Assembly (NCBI RefSeq): GCF_027460265.1
Contig: NZ_JAPZBC010000001.1
Coordinates: 2,321,501-2,385,500 of the forward strand
Direction: 5' to 3'
Length of the DNA: 64,000 nt
DNA from: Streptomyces sp. WMMC940
GTDB lineage: Bacteria > Actinomycetota > Actinomycetes > Streptomycetales > Streptomycetaceae
A program made the translations under genes and the position numbers. Below, one piece after another: positions 41,951 to 50,199 of the stretch (position 1 is its first letter; each line of letters begins with the position of its first letter). A model generated the notes under the pieces. It had not been told where the DNA came from, did not search any database, and saw only the letters and a list, made by a program, of their open reading frames with translations.

Positions 41951-43192
41951 TCAGGCCGTGGCGCCGCCGACCGAGGCCAGGTACGCCGAGGTCTTCTCCG
42001 GGTCGAAGAAGAAGTTCTCGAAGTCCGACGGGTCGTTGAAGCCGTTCGCGAAGCGGTCGGCGACCGGCTGGAGCTGCCCCGCCGCGCCGATCAGGTCGAG
42101 CACGTGCTCCGGCGGAACGCCCAGCATCGCGTTGGTCCACTTGGTGACGTGCTGAGCCGTCTCCCAGTAGCGGTCGAACGTCGTCCGCATCCATTCCTCG
42201 TCGAACGGCCTGTCGCCGTGCCCCACGATCGAGTCGAGGTAGGAAGCGGCGCACTTCGAGGCCGAGTTGGAGCCCTGACCGGTGATCGGGTCGTTCGCGA
42301 CGACGACGTCCGCGACGCCGAGCACCAGGCCGCCGCCGGGCAACCGGCCGATCGGGTTGCGCACGGTCGGGGCGTAGCGGCCGGCCAGCGTACCGTTGGC
42401 GTCCGTCAGTTCCACCTTCGTCGCGCGGGCGTACTCCCACGGCGTGTACTTCTCCATCAGCTCCAGCGTGAGGGAGAGGTGTTCGGCGGGATCCTTCACG
42501 CCCTGGAAGACATCGAGCGGGCCGCCCGGAACGCCTTCCCAGAACAGGATGTCGGCACGTCCCGAAAGGGTCAGCGTCGGCATGATGAACAGCTCGCCGA
42601 CACCCGGGACCAGGTTGCAGCGGACCGCGTCGAACTCGGGGTGCTCGGGGCGCGGGCCGAGACCGTGGACGTAGGAGACGGCGAGGGCACGCTGGGGCTC
42701 GCTGTACGGGGAGCGCGAGGCGTCGCGGCCGAACATGGAGACGAGTTCGCCCTTGCCCGCCGAGACGAGCACCAGGTCGTAGGTGCGGGCGAAGTAGTCG
42801 AGGTCGGAGACGGCCGCGCCGTGGATCACGAGCTGGCCGCCGCGCTGGGCGAAGGTCTCCATCCAGCCGGCCATCTTCAGCCGCTGGTCGACGGACTGGG
42901 CGTAGCCGTCCAGCTTGCCGACCCAGTCGATCACACGCTGGGACTCGGGACCGGCCACGGAGACGCCGAGGCCCTCGATCCTCGGGGCCTGCGACTCCCA
43001 GAAGTTGATCTGCAGATCGCGCTCGTGCTGGAGCGCGGTGTGGAACATGCACTGCGTGGACATGACCCGGCCGGACCGGATCTCGTCCGCCGTGCGGTTG
43101 GACATCAGGGTCACTTCGTAGCCCTGGGTCTGGAGGCCGAGGGCGAGCTGGAGTCCGGACTGACCGGCGCCGACAATGAGGATCTTCCGCAT
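41951..43192 (-). CDS. StyA-like FAD-dependent monooxygenase
   Basis: The 413-residue protein is a two-component-type flavin monooxygenase of the styrene/indole monooxygenase A family: an N-terminal FAD Rossmann motif (KILIVGAGQSGLQLALGLQ), VMSTQCMFHTALQHERDLQINFWE near residue 50, and the second flavin motif LVLGVADVVVANDPITGQGSNSASKCA. StyA epoxidises substrates with FADH2 supplied by a separate reductase; no reductase is encoded here. It is the last gene of a conservon operon, 62 bases after the GTPase gene, in the position where other conservons often carry a P450. The ribosome site before ATG 43192 is modest (AAAGAGA). Confidence 0.88.
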   Translation of the reverse strand: MRKILIVGAGQSGLQLALGLQTQGYEVTLMSNRTADEIRSGRVMSTQCMFHTALQHERDLQINFWESQAPRIEGLGVSVAGPESQRVIDWVGKLDGYAQSVDQRLKMAGWMETFAQRGGQLVIHGAAVSDLDYFARTYDLVLVSAGKGELVSMFGRDASRSPYSEPQRALAVSYVHGLGPRPEHPEFDAVRCNLVPGVGELFIMPTLTLSGRADILFWEGVPGGPLDVFQGVKDPAEHLSLTLELMEKYTPWEYARATKVELTDANGTLAGRYAPTVRNPIGRLPGGGLVLGVADVVVANDPITGQGSNSASKCAASYLDSIVGHGDRPFDEEWMRTTFDRYWETAQHVTKWTNAMLGVPPEHVLDLIGAAGQLQPVADRFANGFNDPSDFENFFFDPEKTSAYLASVGGATA

Positions 43193-43254
43193 GGCGCGTC
43201 TCTTTCTGGACGTACGGGGATGGAGACGTACGGGAATCGGGGGACGACGGGAGG

Positions 43255-43878
43255 CTATTCGGGAGTGACGTCGAGCGCGTGGCCCACGAGTGCGAGCAGT
43301 GACTCGATCACCGTGATCCGGTTGCGCGCGTCCATGATCACAACCGGGACGTGCGGGGGTACGGTCAGGGCCTCCCGTACGTCCTCGGCCTCGTAGGACG
43401 GGGTCCCCTCGAAGTGGTTGACGGCTACGACGTACGGGATCCCGCAGCTCTCGAAGTAGTCGAGTGCCGGGAAGCAGTCCTTCAGCCGCCGGGTGTCGGC
43501 CATCACGATCGCGCCGATCGCCCCGCGCACCAGGTCGTCCCACATGAACCAGAACCGCTGCTGGCCCGGGGTGCCGAAGAGGTACAGCACGAGGTCGTCG
43601 TCGAGGGTGATCCGTCCGAAGTCCATCGCGACGGTCGTGGTGAGCTTCTCGGGCGTGGCGGTGAGATCGTCGGTCTCCTCGCTCGCCTGCGTCATCAGCG
43701 CCTCGGTCTGCAGGGGCGTGATCTCGGAGACCGACCCGACGAAGGTCGTCTTGCCCACGCCGAAGCCCCCCGCGACAACGATCTTGGTGGCGATCGGTGC
43801 GCGGGTGTGGTCGTTCTGCCAGGCCTGTACGTTCTCGTCCTCCGCGGCGGTGGGGAGGTCAGAGACGGCGGAGTCCAC
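43255..43878 (-). CDS. Conservon GTPase (CvnD-type, MglA-like)
   Basis: The 207-residue small GTP-binding protein has a P-loop GGFGVGKTTFVGS, the switch-region aspartate in TTVAMDFGRI, FGTPGQQRFWFMWDDL (the DxxG equivalent, here TPGQ) and VAVNHFEG in the position of NKxD. These are the CvnD features. Conservon proteins A-D are thought to form a membrane-associated complex resembling eukaryotic G-protein-coupled signalling. It starts within the end of the DUF742 gene (20-base overlap). As the switch it presumably relays the state of the CvnA-type sensor; the monooxygenase gene follows. Confidence 0.92.
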   Translation of the reverse strand: MDSAVSDLPTAAEDENVQAWQNDHTRAPIATKIVVAGGFGVGKTTFVGSVSEITPLQTEALMTQASEETDDLTATPEKLTTTVAMDFGRITLDDDLVLYLFGTPGQQRFWFMWDDLVRGAIGAIVMADTRRLKDCFPALDYFESCGIPYVVAVNHFEGTPSYEAEDVREALTVPPHVPVVIMDARNRITVIESLLALVGHALDVTPE

Positions 43879-44299
43879 TCAGCACCCTTTCGAGCAGCGC
43901 GCGGTCCGGGCGGCCGTCGCCGTGCCCGGTGCCGTACACGCGTATTCTTCCTTGGTCCGCGAGGTCGCTGAGCAGCACCCGGACCACGCCCAGGGGCATC
44001 TTCAGCAGCGCGGAGATCTCGGCGACCGTCCGCATCCGGCGGCAGAGTTCGACGATGGCCCGCATCTCCGGCATCACACGGGTCGTGAGGTTGCCGTTCG
44101 TGAGCTCCTTGCTCCCCCTGCCTCCGGCGGGGAGTCCCCACTCGTCGCCCGCCTCCAGGGCCGCGACGAACGTCTCGACGAGGAGCACGTGGCCGAAGCG
44201 GGTGCGGCCTCCGGTGAGCGAGTACGGGCGGACGCGGGCGGGGCGTTTGCCCTCACCCCGTACAGGAAGCCTGGGTGCGGGTTGGGCGGCGGACGTCAC
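43859..44299 (-). CDS. Conservon DUF742 protein (CvnC-type)
   Basis: The 146-residue DUF742 protein has the family core RPYSLTGGRT followed by LTTRVMPEMRAIVELCRRMRTVAEISALLKMPLGVVRVLLSDLADQGRIRVY. The latter is a winged-helix-like segment, consistent with the proposed MarR-like fold of the family. Its ATG overlaps the roadblock gene's stop by four bases, and its end overlaps the GTPase start. It is a structural member of the conservon signalling complex; DNA binding has not been shown here. Confidence 0.92.
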   Translation of the reverse strand: MTSAAQPAPRLPVRGEGKRPARVRPYSLTGGRTRFGHVLLVETFVAALEAGDEWGLPAGGRGSKELTNGNLTTRVMPEMRAIVELCRRMRTVAEISALLKMPLGVVRVLLSDLADQGRIRVYGTGHGDGRPDRALLERVLSGLRRL

Positions 44300-44778
44300 T
44301 TGGCGCTCTCCAACGATTTGCGCAGCTCACTGCGGACTTCGGGGGTGAGTACGTGTCCGGCGCGGCCCACGAAGAGCGCCATGTGGTAGGCGACGACGCT
44401 CATGTCGCAGTCCGCGGTGGCGTCCACGCCGAGCAGCGAGCCGTCGCTGATCGACATCACGAAGAGGCTGCCCTCCTCCATCGCGACCATGGTCTGCTTG
44501 ACTCCGCCGCCGTCCATGAGCTTGGCCGCGCCGATGGTGAGGCTGCCGATGCCCGAGACGATGGTGGCGAGGTCGGCGCTGGAACCGCGCGGGCCGTCCT
44601 GGCGGGGTGCCGTGGCGGGGGCGGCGTTGTGGGCCGGGTCGGAGGAGAGCAGGAGCAGCCCGTCGGACGAGACGACGGCGACGGAGCGTACTCCCGGTAC
44701 CTCCTCGACGAGGTTGCCCAACAGCCAGTGAAGGTTACGGGCTTCGCTGCTCAGCCCGAAGGTTCCTGTCGCGGTCAA
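44296..44778 (-). CDS. Conservon roadblock/LC7 protein (CvnB-type)
   Basis: The 160-residue roadblock/LC7 protein contains LHWLLGNLVEEVPGVRSVAVVSSDGLLLLSS and GSLFVMSISDGSLLGVDATADCDMSVVAYHMALFV. Such proteins act as GTPase-activating or scaffolding partners, like MglB for MglA, and here would serve the CvnD-type GTPase. It overlaps the sensor-kinase gene by four bases at its start, so A, B, C and D form one tightly coupled operon. Confidence 0.93.
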   Translation of the reverse strand: MTATGTFGLSSEARNLHWLLGNLVEEVPGVRSVAVVSSDGLLLLSSDPAHNAAPATAPRQDGPRGSSADLATIVSGIGSLTIGAAKLMDGGGVKQTMVAMEEGSLFVMSISDGSLLGVDATADCDMSVVAYHMALFVGRAGHVLTPEVRSELRKSLESAK

Positions 44779-47700
44779 CTGTGTGCCTCCTCGACGGTGT
44801 CCCCCGATTCCTCGCTCTGCGACTTCTGTTCCGTGCCGTGCGTCCGGGTGGTGTCGGCGAGCTCCGCCTCCACGTCGCGGCGGCCGTCCTTGGCGCCCTG
44901 GTGGAATCCGCCGAGCCGACGGCGCAGCTCCTCGGCGTCGACGGACCTGCGGCGCTCCTTCTGGGCACCGAACGGGGCCACGACCTTGGGCGTCCGCTTG
45001 GGCAGCCCCTTGTCGGTGACGGGCTCGTCGGGCGCGGTGGTCTCCGTGACGGCGCCGGTCCCCGGCGTCTGGTGGGCGGCCGCACCGGTCCCCGGCGCCT
45101 GGTGGGCGGCGGCGTCCGCGCCGTGCCTGTGACCGGGGGCCGCCCCCGTCTCGTCGCGCTCGTGGGCGTCGGGCTCCGGCGCCGGGTGGGGCAGCCGGAC
45201 CTGGAGGGTGGTCTCCGGGGTGGAGGCGACGGGCTCGTCGATGTGGGCGTCCTCGTCGGCGTGCGCGTCCTCGTCGGCGTGCGCGTGCGCGTCCTCGTCG
45301 GCGGCAGCGGAACCGGCCTCGGGCCGGAAGCCGGTCGGAGCGTCCGTGGGCCCGGGCGCGAAGGGCGAGCGCCCGGGCTCGGCACCATGGGCTCCGGGGG
45401 CGGAGGCTCCCGCGCCGGACGGAGCCGTGAGGCCCTCGGGGCCGGGCACGGGGTCGGCCCCCGAAACGCCGGGCACGTGCGCACCGGTGCCCGCCTCGGG
45501 CGCGAAGGGCGAGCGCCCGTGCGCGGCCTCGGCGGCTCGGTCCACCGGCGACGCCCCGGACTCCGGCTCGAAGGCCCCGGTGCCGGACGTGGTCGCACCG
45601 TTACCGATGCCCGTCCCGGTGCCGGACGACGTCGCACCGTTACCGATGCCCGTCCCGGTCTCCGCCTCCGGCGACTGCCGGGGGCCCGGCACGACGGGCG
45701 TGGTCCGCGGTACGACGGGCGCGGTCCCCGGCTCGCCCGCACCGGCGTCCTGGACGGCCCTCTCCGCGGCGGCGACCAGCGGATCGCCGTCGGCGGTGCG
45801 ACGGCCGGGCAGCGCGTTGGAGTTGGCCTCCGCGACGGAGCCGGGGAGGTTCACCGCCGGACCGGCTCCCGGCACCGGAGCCGTCTGCCTCGCGGCGGTC
45901 GCCGCCCCCTCGGGCAGCAGACCCTGCGGGAGGACCACGACGGCGGCGATGCCGCCGCCCTTCTGCTCGCGCAGCTGGACGCGTACACCGTGCCGGCGGG
46001 CGAGCAGACCGGCCACCTTCAGGCCCAGTCCCTCGCCGCCCTCACCGGGGTCGAGGTCGTCGGCCCGCTCGGTGGACGCCAGCCGAGCGTTGAGCTCCTC
46101 GAGCCGGTCGGGGGCCATTCCTATGCCCTCGTCCTGGACGGAGAGCATGATCTCGCCGCTCTCCAGCAGCCATCCGGAGAGCTGGACCTGGGCGTCCGGG
46201 GGCGAGAAGGAGGTGGCGTTCTCCAGCAGTTCCGCCACGAGGTGGCTCAGGTCGTCCGCGGCGAACCCCGCGACATGGGCGTGCGGCGGAAGCGACTGGA
46301 TGGTGACGCGCTCGTACCGCTCGATCTCGCTGACCGCGGCCCGCATGACGTCGACCAGCGGCACCGGGCCGGGGTGGCTGTGGCCGTGCTCGGCCCCGGC
46401 GAGGACCAGCAGGTTCTCGCTGTGTCGGCGCATCACCGTGGCCATGTGGTCGAGCTTGAAGAGGGTGGCGAGCCGGTCCGGGTCCTGCTCGCGCTCCTCC
46501 AGGCCCTCGATGACGCCCAGTTGACGCTCGACGAGACCGAGGGTGCGCAGGGAGAGGTTGACGAAGGTGTGACCCACGGTGCGGCGCAGCTTGTCCAGCT
46601 GCTCGGTGACCTCGGCGGTGCGCTCCTGGAGTTCCGCCCGCTGGGCGGTGAACTCCTCCCGGACGGCCGTCAGTTCCCCGCGCTCGGCGTCCAGGTGCCG
46701 ACCGCGGGCGGCGAGGTCCACCAGTTTGCCGTGCAGGGTGTTGAGGGAGCGTACGACCTGGGCGAACTCGTCGTTGCGGCCGGTGAAGCGGATCGGCTCC
46801 TCGCCCTCGGGCGCACCGGCGAGGCGGGCGGCTCCGATGCGGAGCACGGCGAGCGGGCGGGTGAGGGTGCGGGCGACGGCGGCGGAGATGCCGACCACGA
46901 CGAGGAGACAGCCCGCGAGCAGGGCGATCCGCAGTTCCAGGGCGGTGACGTCGTCGTCGCGGAGCTGCTCCAGACGCTCGACCTGGGCGGAGGCGAGCGC
47001 CGACTCCACGCCGCGCATCTGCTCGACCCTGGCGGACAGCGACGAGTCGAGCTTCTCGCGGTTGGACTTGCGGTCCTTCTCGGAGAGTTCCGGCTGGTCG
47101 GTGAGCCGGGCGAGATAGGCCTCGGCCGTCTTGACGTCGGGGCCGGTGACGGTGCCGGTGAGCCGTTCGCGGGCCGCGGCGCTCGCGGCCTGGTCGAAGT
47201 CGGCGAGGGCGGCGAGCTCGCGGACGCGGGCCTGCTGTGCGGCGGAGCTCAGGACGGTCCGTGCGGCCTCGGACTTGGCGTCGTCCTCGTCCTCCACGGG
47301 CAGTCCGGTGATCGGATCGAAGGAGGGGCCGTCGTTCGCGGGGCCGGGCACGGACAGTGCGGCGAGCAGCAGACCGCGGGTGGCGGACGCCTGCTCGACG
47401 GCGAGGCCGAGGGCCGCGGGTGCGCGGGTGGCGTCGGCGGCGCGGGCCGGGGTCTTCTCGGCGAGCTCGTCGGCGAGTGCGTGCAGCCCCTCGATGATGT
47501 CGGTGTAGGCCTTGTGCGCCTCGAGTGCGGTGCCCTTGCCGGTGAGCGCGGTACGCCGGACGGAGTTCACGGCGCCGAGGTCGCGGCGCAGTTCCGCGTG
47601 GGCGGCCGGGACGTTTCCGCGGATCTCGTCTATCTGCCGGTCGACGCGGGCGCTGCGGTTGGCGGAGACCTCGCGGCGGTCCTTCTTGTCGCCCTGCTGG

Positions 47701-48134
47701 TCCTCGCGGCCGGCCGCGATGTACGCGGTGACCTCGTCGCGCTCGTCGGCGAGGGAGTGGGCCAGGGTCACGGCCTGCCGGTTGAGCTCGGCGAGGGTGA
47801 CGAGCCGCTGGGACTCGGTCAGGTCGTTGGAGGCGAGGAGGATCGCCGGAGCACCGGCCGCCGCGACCGTGAGGGTGACCGCGGCGACCCCCGCGACCAG
47901 CCGGCGGCGCACGCGCACGGGCCGCCCGCCGGGGAGGAGCGTGGGGTCGGAGGCAGCCCGGGCCTGGGCCGAAGGCTCCGTGAACGCCGGAGGCTCGGGG
48001 TTCGTGTGGCCGTCCGACGTCGCCGAGGGGATCGCGGGCGCCGGGGGCACCTGAGGTGCCACGGGCCCCGAAGAGGCCGTACTGCCCATGCTGCCCTTGC
48101 CCCGAGGCCGCTTCTTCTGCACCGGTGCTCGCAT
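44775..48134 (-). CDS. Conservon sensor kinase (CvnA-type) with nitrate-sensor-like domain
   Basis: The 1119-residue membrane protein has a helix at about 75-103 (RLVAGVAAVTLTVAAAG), an external helical sensor domain of NIT type (about 105-390), a second helix at about 395-420, HAMP, a helical region and a histidine-kinase-type ATPase (DLSHLVAELLENATSFSP, SVQDEGIGM, GLGLKVAGLLARRHG, about 625-715). A canonical phosphorylated-histidine box is not evident; this is usual for CvnA. The last ~370 residues are a Gly/Ser/Thr/Asp-rich disordered tail with repeated DEDAHA and GTGIGNGAT motifs. ATG 48134 has AGGA immediately before it, which is poorly spaced; the next ATG is 15 codons in. Confidence 0.9.
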   Translation of the reverse strand: MRAPVQKKRPRGKGSMGSTASSGPVAPQVPPAPAIPSATSDGHTNPEPPAFTEPSAQARAASDPTLLPGGRPVRVRRRLVAGVAAVTLTVAAAGAPAILLASNDLTESQRLVTLAELNRQAVTLAHSLADERDEVTAYIAAGREDQQGDKKDRREVSANRSARVDRQIDEIRGNVPAAHAELRRDLGAVNSVRRTALTGKGTALEAHKAYTDIIEGLHALADELAEKTPARAADATRAPAALGLAVEQASATRGLLLAALSVPGPANDGPSFDPITGLPVEDEDDAKSEAARTVLSSAAQQARVRELAALADFDQAASAAARERLTGTVTGPDVKTAEAYLARLTDQPELSEKDRKSNREKLDSSLSARVEQMRGVESALASAQVERLEQLRDDDVTALELRIALLAGCLLVVVGISAAVARTLTRPLAVLRIGAARLAGAPEGEEPIRFTGRNDEFAQVVRSLNTLHGKLVDLAARGRHLDAERGELTAVREEFTAQRAELQERTAEVTEQLDKLRRTVGHTFVNLSLRTLGLVERQLGVIEGLEEREQDPDRLATLFKLDHMATVMRRHSENLLVLAGAEHGHSHPGPVPLVDVMRAAVSEIERYERVTIQSLPPHAHVAGFAADDLSHLVAELLENATSFSPPDAQVQLSGWLLESGEIMLSVQDEGIGMAPDRLEELNARLASTERADDLDPGEGGEGLGLKVAGLLARRHGVRVQLREQKGGGIAAVVVLPQGLLPEGAATAARQTAPVPGAGPAVNLPGSVAEANSNALPGRRTADGDPLVAAAERAVQDAGAGEPGTAPVVPRTTPVVPGPRQSPEAETGTGIGNGATSSGTGTGIGNGATTSGTGAFEPESGASPVDRAAEAAHGRSPFAPEAGTGAHVPGVSGADPVPGPEGLTAPSGAGASAPGAHGAEPGRSPFAPGPTDAPTGFRPEAGSAAADEDAHAHADEDAHADEDAHIDEPVASTPETTLQVRLPHPAPEPDAHERDETGAAPGHRHGADAAAHQAPGTGAAAHQTPGTGAVTETTAPDEPVTDKGLPKRTPKVVAPFGAQKERRRSVDAEELRRRLGGFHQGAKDGRRDVEAELADTTRTHGTEQKSQSEESGDTVEEAHS

Positions 48135-48494
48135 TCCTGACTCGTCCGCCCATGAAGCAGAGGTGACGGCCGGTCATCATGAGAGTCCCCCACCCCTGGC
48201 ACGGTCCACGACCATTCCAGCGGCTTCAAGAGGGGGACGCGCATCGGCCACTCCGCCACACGAACGAGTGAACATCACGACGGAGTTGGCAAACAACTCA
48301 TTCGCGATTGCACTTTCCGTCCTCGCGGAGCGTCGGTTGGACCTTCGGCCCAGGCTTTGGCAGGATGCCCGCCCGCAGCTCGACGGGAAGTCGATTCCAC
48401 GGAGAACGCCCAGGTCGAACCGGTGGTGGAGACCAATTGGAGGCCCTGGCAGGCTTCGTGAAGGAATCGTGTCGACTCATGCAGACTGGGGATC
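48135..48494. promoter_or_regulatory. Divergent promoter region with GAGTTG-GCAAA-CAACTC
   Basis: The 360 bases separate the conservon from the PP2C-like gene. An inverted repeat with 6-bp arms and a 5-base AT-rich centre lies at 48283-48299 in the least GC-rich part, a good operator candidate. Short frames across the stretch lack ribosome sites. No other feature is seen. Confidence 0.5.
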
Positions 48495-49307
48495 ATGCGC
48501 TTCGAACTCGTCACCGTGCCCGGCACCGCCGAACGCCCGAACGAGGACTGGGCGTCACTCGCCCTCCCCGCATCGGGCCAGGGCGGATCGCTGGTCGTCC
48601 TGGACGGGGTGACGCCACCCCGCGGCGACGACGGTTGTGTGCACGGCATCCCCTGGTTCACCTCGCGCCTGGGCGGAGCACTGCTCGAACTGTCCGGTTC
48701 GCGGAGGGATATGACCCTGACCGAGGTCCTGGCCCTCTCCATTCGACGCACCGCCGACACGCATCGCGACACATGTGACCTTTCTCACGTCCGCACGCCT
48801 CAAGCAACCGTCGTCGTCGTGCGCTGGGGCGCGTCAGCTGTCGAGCACCTGGTCCTCTCGGACTCGACGCTGCTGCTGGAATCGCCGGACGGACTCGTGC
48901 ACACCGTGCTGGACGACCGGCTGGACCGCATCCCGCGGGAGACCCTCCGCTCGCTCAGCGCGACGGACGCCCTGCGCAACCAGGACGGCGGCTTCTTCAC
49001 CGCGGCCGCGGACCCGGAGGTGGCGGTGCACGCGGTCACGGGCACTACCCCGCGCGCGGAGGTGCGGGCGGTGGCGGCGCTCACCGACGGGGCGTCCCGC
49101 TGGACCGACCTCTTCGAGGAGGGGAGCTGGGCGGACCTCATGGCGCTGCTGCGCGCGGAGGGACCGAACGGGCTGGTCGACCGCGTACGGGCGCTGGAGG
49201 CCGCGGACGCGCTGCGGGGCGGGGCGACGCGCTGGAAGACCCACGACGACGCGACGGCGGTGTACGCGGAGCTTCAGGACCCGGTCACCGAAGGCCCGCG
49301 GGCCTGA
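48495..49307 (+). CDS. PP2C-like Ser/Thr phosphatase-family protein
   Basis: The 270-residue protein follows the PPM/PP2C fold: NEDWASLAL at residues 15-23 (usual metal Asp in the D-x-D context), GSLVVLDGVTPP (about 31-42), VRWGASAVEHLVLSDSTLLL and AALTDGASRW with the metal aspartate, then THDDATAVYAEL at the end. The first motif is NEDW rather than RxxNEDx-rich, but the metal aspartates appear present. It starts divergently from the conservon sensor gene and could act on the same signalling path, though that is only positional. GGGG before ATG 48495 is the ribosome site. Confidence 0.78.
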   Translation: MRFELVTVPGTAERPNEDWASLALPASGQGGSLVVLDGVTPPRGDDGCVHGIPWFTSRLGGALLELSGSRRDMTLTEVLALSIRRTADTHRDTCDLSHVRTPQATVVVVRWGASAVEHLVLSDSTLLLESPDGLVHTVLDDRLDRIPRETLRSLSATDALRNQDGGFFTAAADPEVAVHAVTGTTPRAEVRAVAALTDGASRWTDLFEEGSWADLMALLRAEGPNGLVDRVRALEAADALRGGATRWKTHDDATAVYAELQDPVTEGPRA

Positions 49308-49359
49308 CCGACGCAGGGGCGGACCGCCGACCGGGCCGGCCCGGGAACATCGCCCCAGC

Positions 49360-49803
49360 TCAGCCCTCCTCGGAACGGGTGTTGAGCTGGTGCAGCAGAC
49401 GGGCCAGTTCGGCCACCTCCCCGCGGTCCCAGCCGGCCAGCTTCCGTACGTACCGGTCGCGCCGGGCCATTCGTACGGCCCGGAACCTGGTGAGCCCCTC
49501 GTCGGTCAGAGCGACGAGCTGGGCACGCCCGTCGGCCGGATCGGGCTCGCGGGTGACCAGACCCAGCTCCTCCAGCGCGCGGAGCTGCCGGCTCATCGTG
49601 GCCTTGCCGACCCCGAAATAGCCGGCGAGATCGGTGGCGCGCTGAGCTCCGGACTCCTCCAGCCGTACGAGCAGTCCGTACGCGGCGGGCTCCAGTTCGG
49701 GATGGACCTCGCGGGCCATCTCGCCCGAGCTCGCCCGGGCCCGGCGCAGGAAGACGGCCAACTCCCGCTCCAGGGCGAGGAATTCCGAGACCTCCTGGTC
49801 CAC
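49360..49803 (-). CDS. MarR-family transcriptional regulator
   Basis: The 147-residue protein has the MarR winged helix: LEPAAYGLLVRLEESGAQRATDLAGYFGVGKATMSRQLRALEELGLVTREPDPADGRAQLVALTDEG, flanked by N- and C-terminal dimerisation helices. GTG 49803 has GGGAGGG upstream; the frame is open further back but through noncoding low complexity. It is convergent with the phosphatase gene, 52 bases away. No obvious target gene is adjacent; binding sites were not identified. Confidence 0.88.
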   Translation of the reverse strand: MDQEVSEFLALERELAVFLRRARASSGEMAREVHPELEPAAYGLLVRLEESGAQRATDLAGYFGVGKATMSRQLRALEELGLVTREPDPADGRAQLVALTDEGLTRFRAVRMARRDRYVRKLAGWDRGEVAELARLLHQLNTRSEEG

Positions 49804-50149
49804 TCCGTTCCCTCCCCTCGGCTCGGGTCCGTTCCCCGTACCGCTTCCGTGCACGTCAGCACCCTTCGCGCGCTTTCCCGGCGATGAGAAGTTCCTTCGG
49901 CGGCCGCCGTCGCCGCAGCTCGTCCAGTATTTCGCAGGCATGGTCCGACGGCGGGCACCGGCTCCCCATCCGCTCCCGTCCCCACTCCCCGAGACCGAGA
50001 CCGACACCGACACCGACACCGAGCTTCGTTTCCGGCACACGCCCACATCGTGTCGTGTCCGCCCCTCACCCGGGTTCTCACAGTGCCGGGGCTTCGGGGC
50101 GCTCGCCGACGGCCGCCACCCGGGCCGGGAAGCGGCGGTCCGCGCGCGC
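49804..50149. other. Gap with hexanucleotide repeats, no gene
   Basis: GAGACC/GACACC units repeat at 49991-50023. The rest shows no coding region with a ribosome site. The promoter of the MarR gene must lie at the left end. Confidence 0.5.
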
Positions 50150-50184
50150 GGAGCCCCGGTGCGGCACTGCCGCACCGGGGCTCC
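50150..50184 (-). terminator. Strong hairpin terminator of the metalloprotease gene
   Basis: Seventeen-base arms GGAGCCCCGGTGCGGCA and TGCCGCACCGGGGCTCC are perfectly complementary around one base. It starts 15 bases beyond the protease stop. No U-tract follows, as is usual in Streptomyces. Confidence 0.9.
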
Positions 50185-50199
50185 GGTCAACGGGGTTGA

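Noticed and set aside
48298..48480. 60-codon minus-strand frame in the conservon/phosphatase gap
   Set aside because: Low GC3 and no ribosome site; the region looks regulatory.
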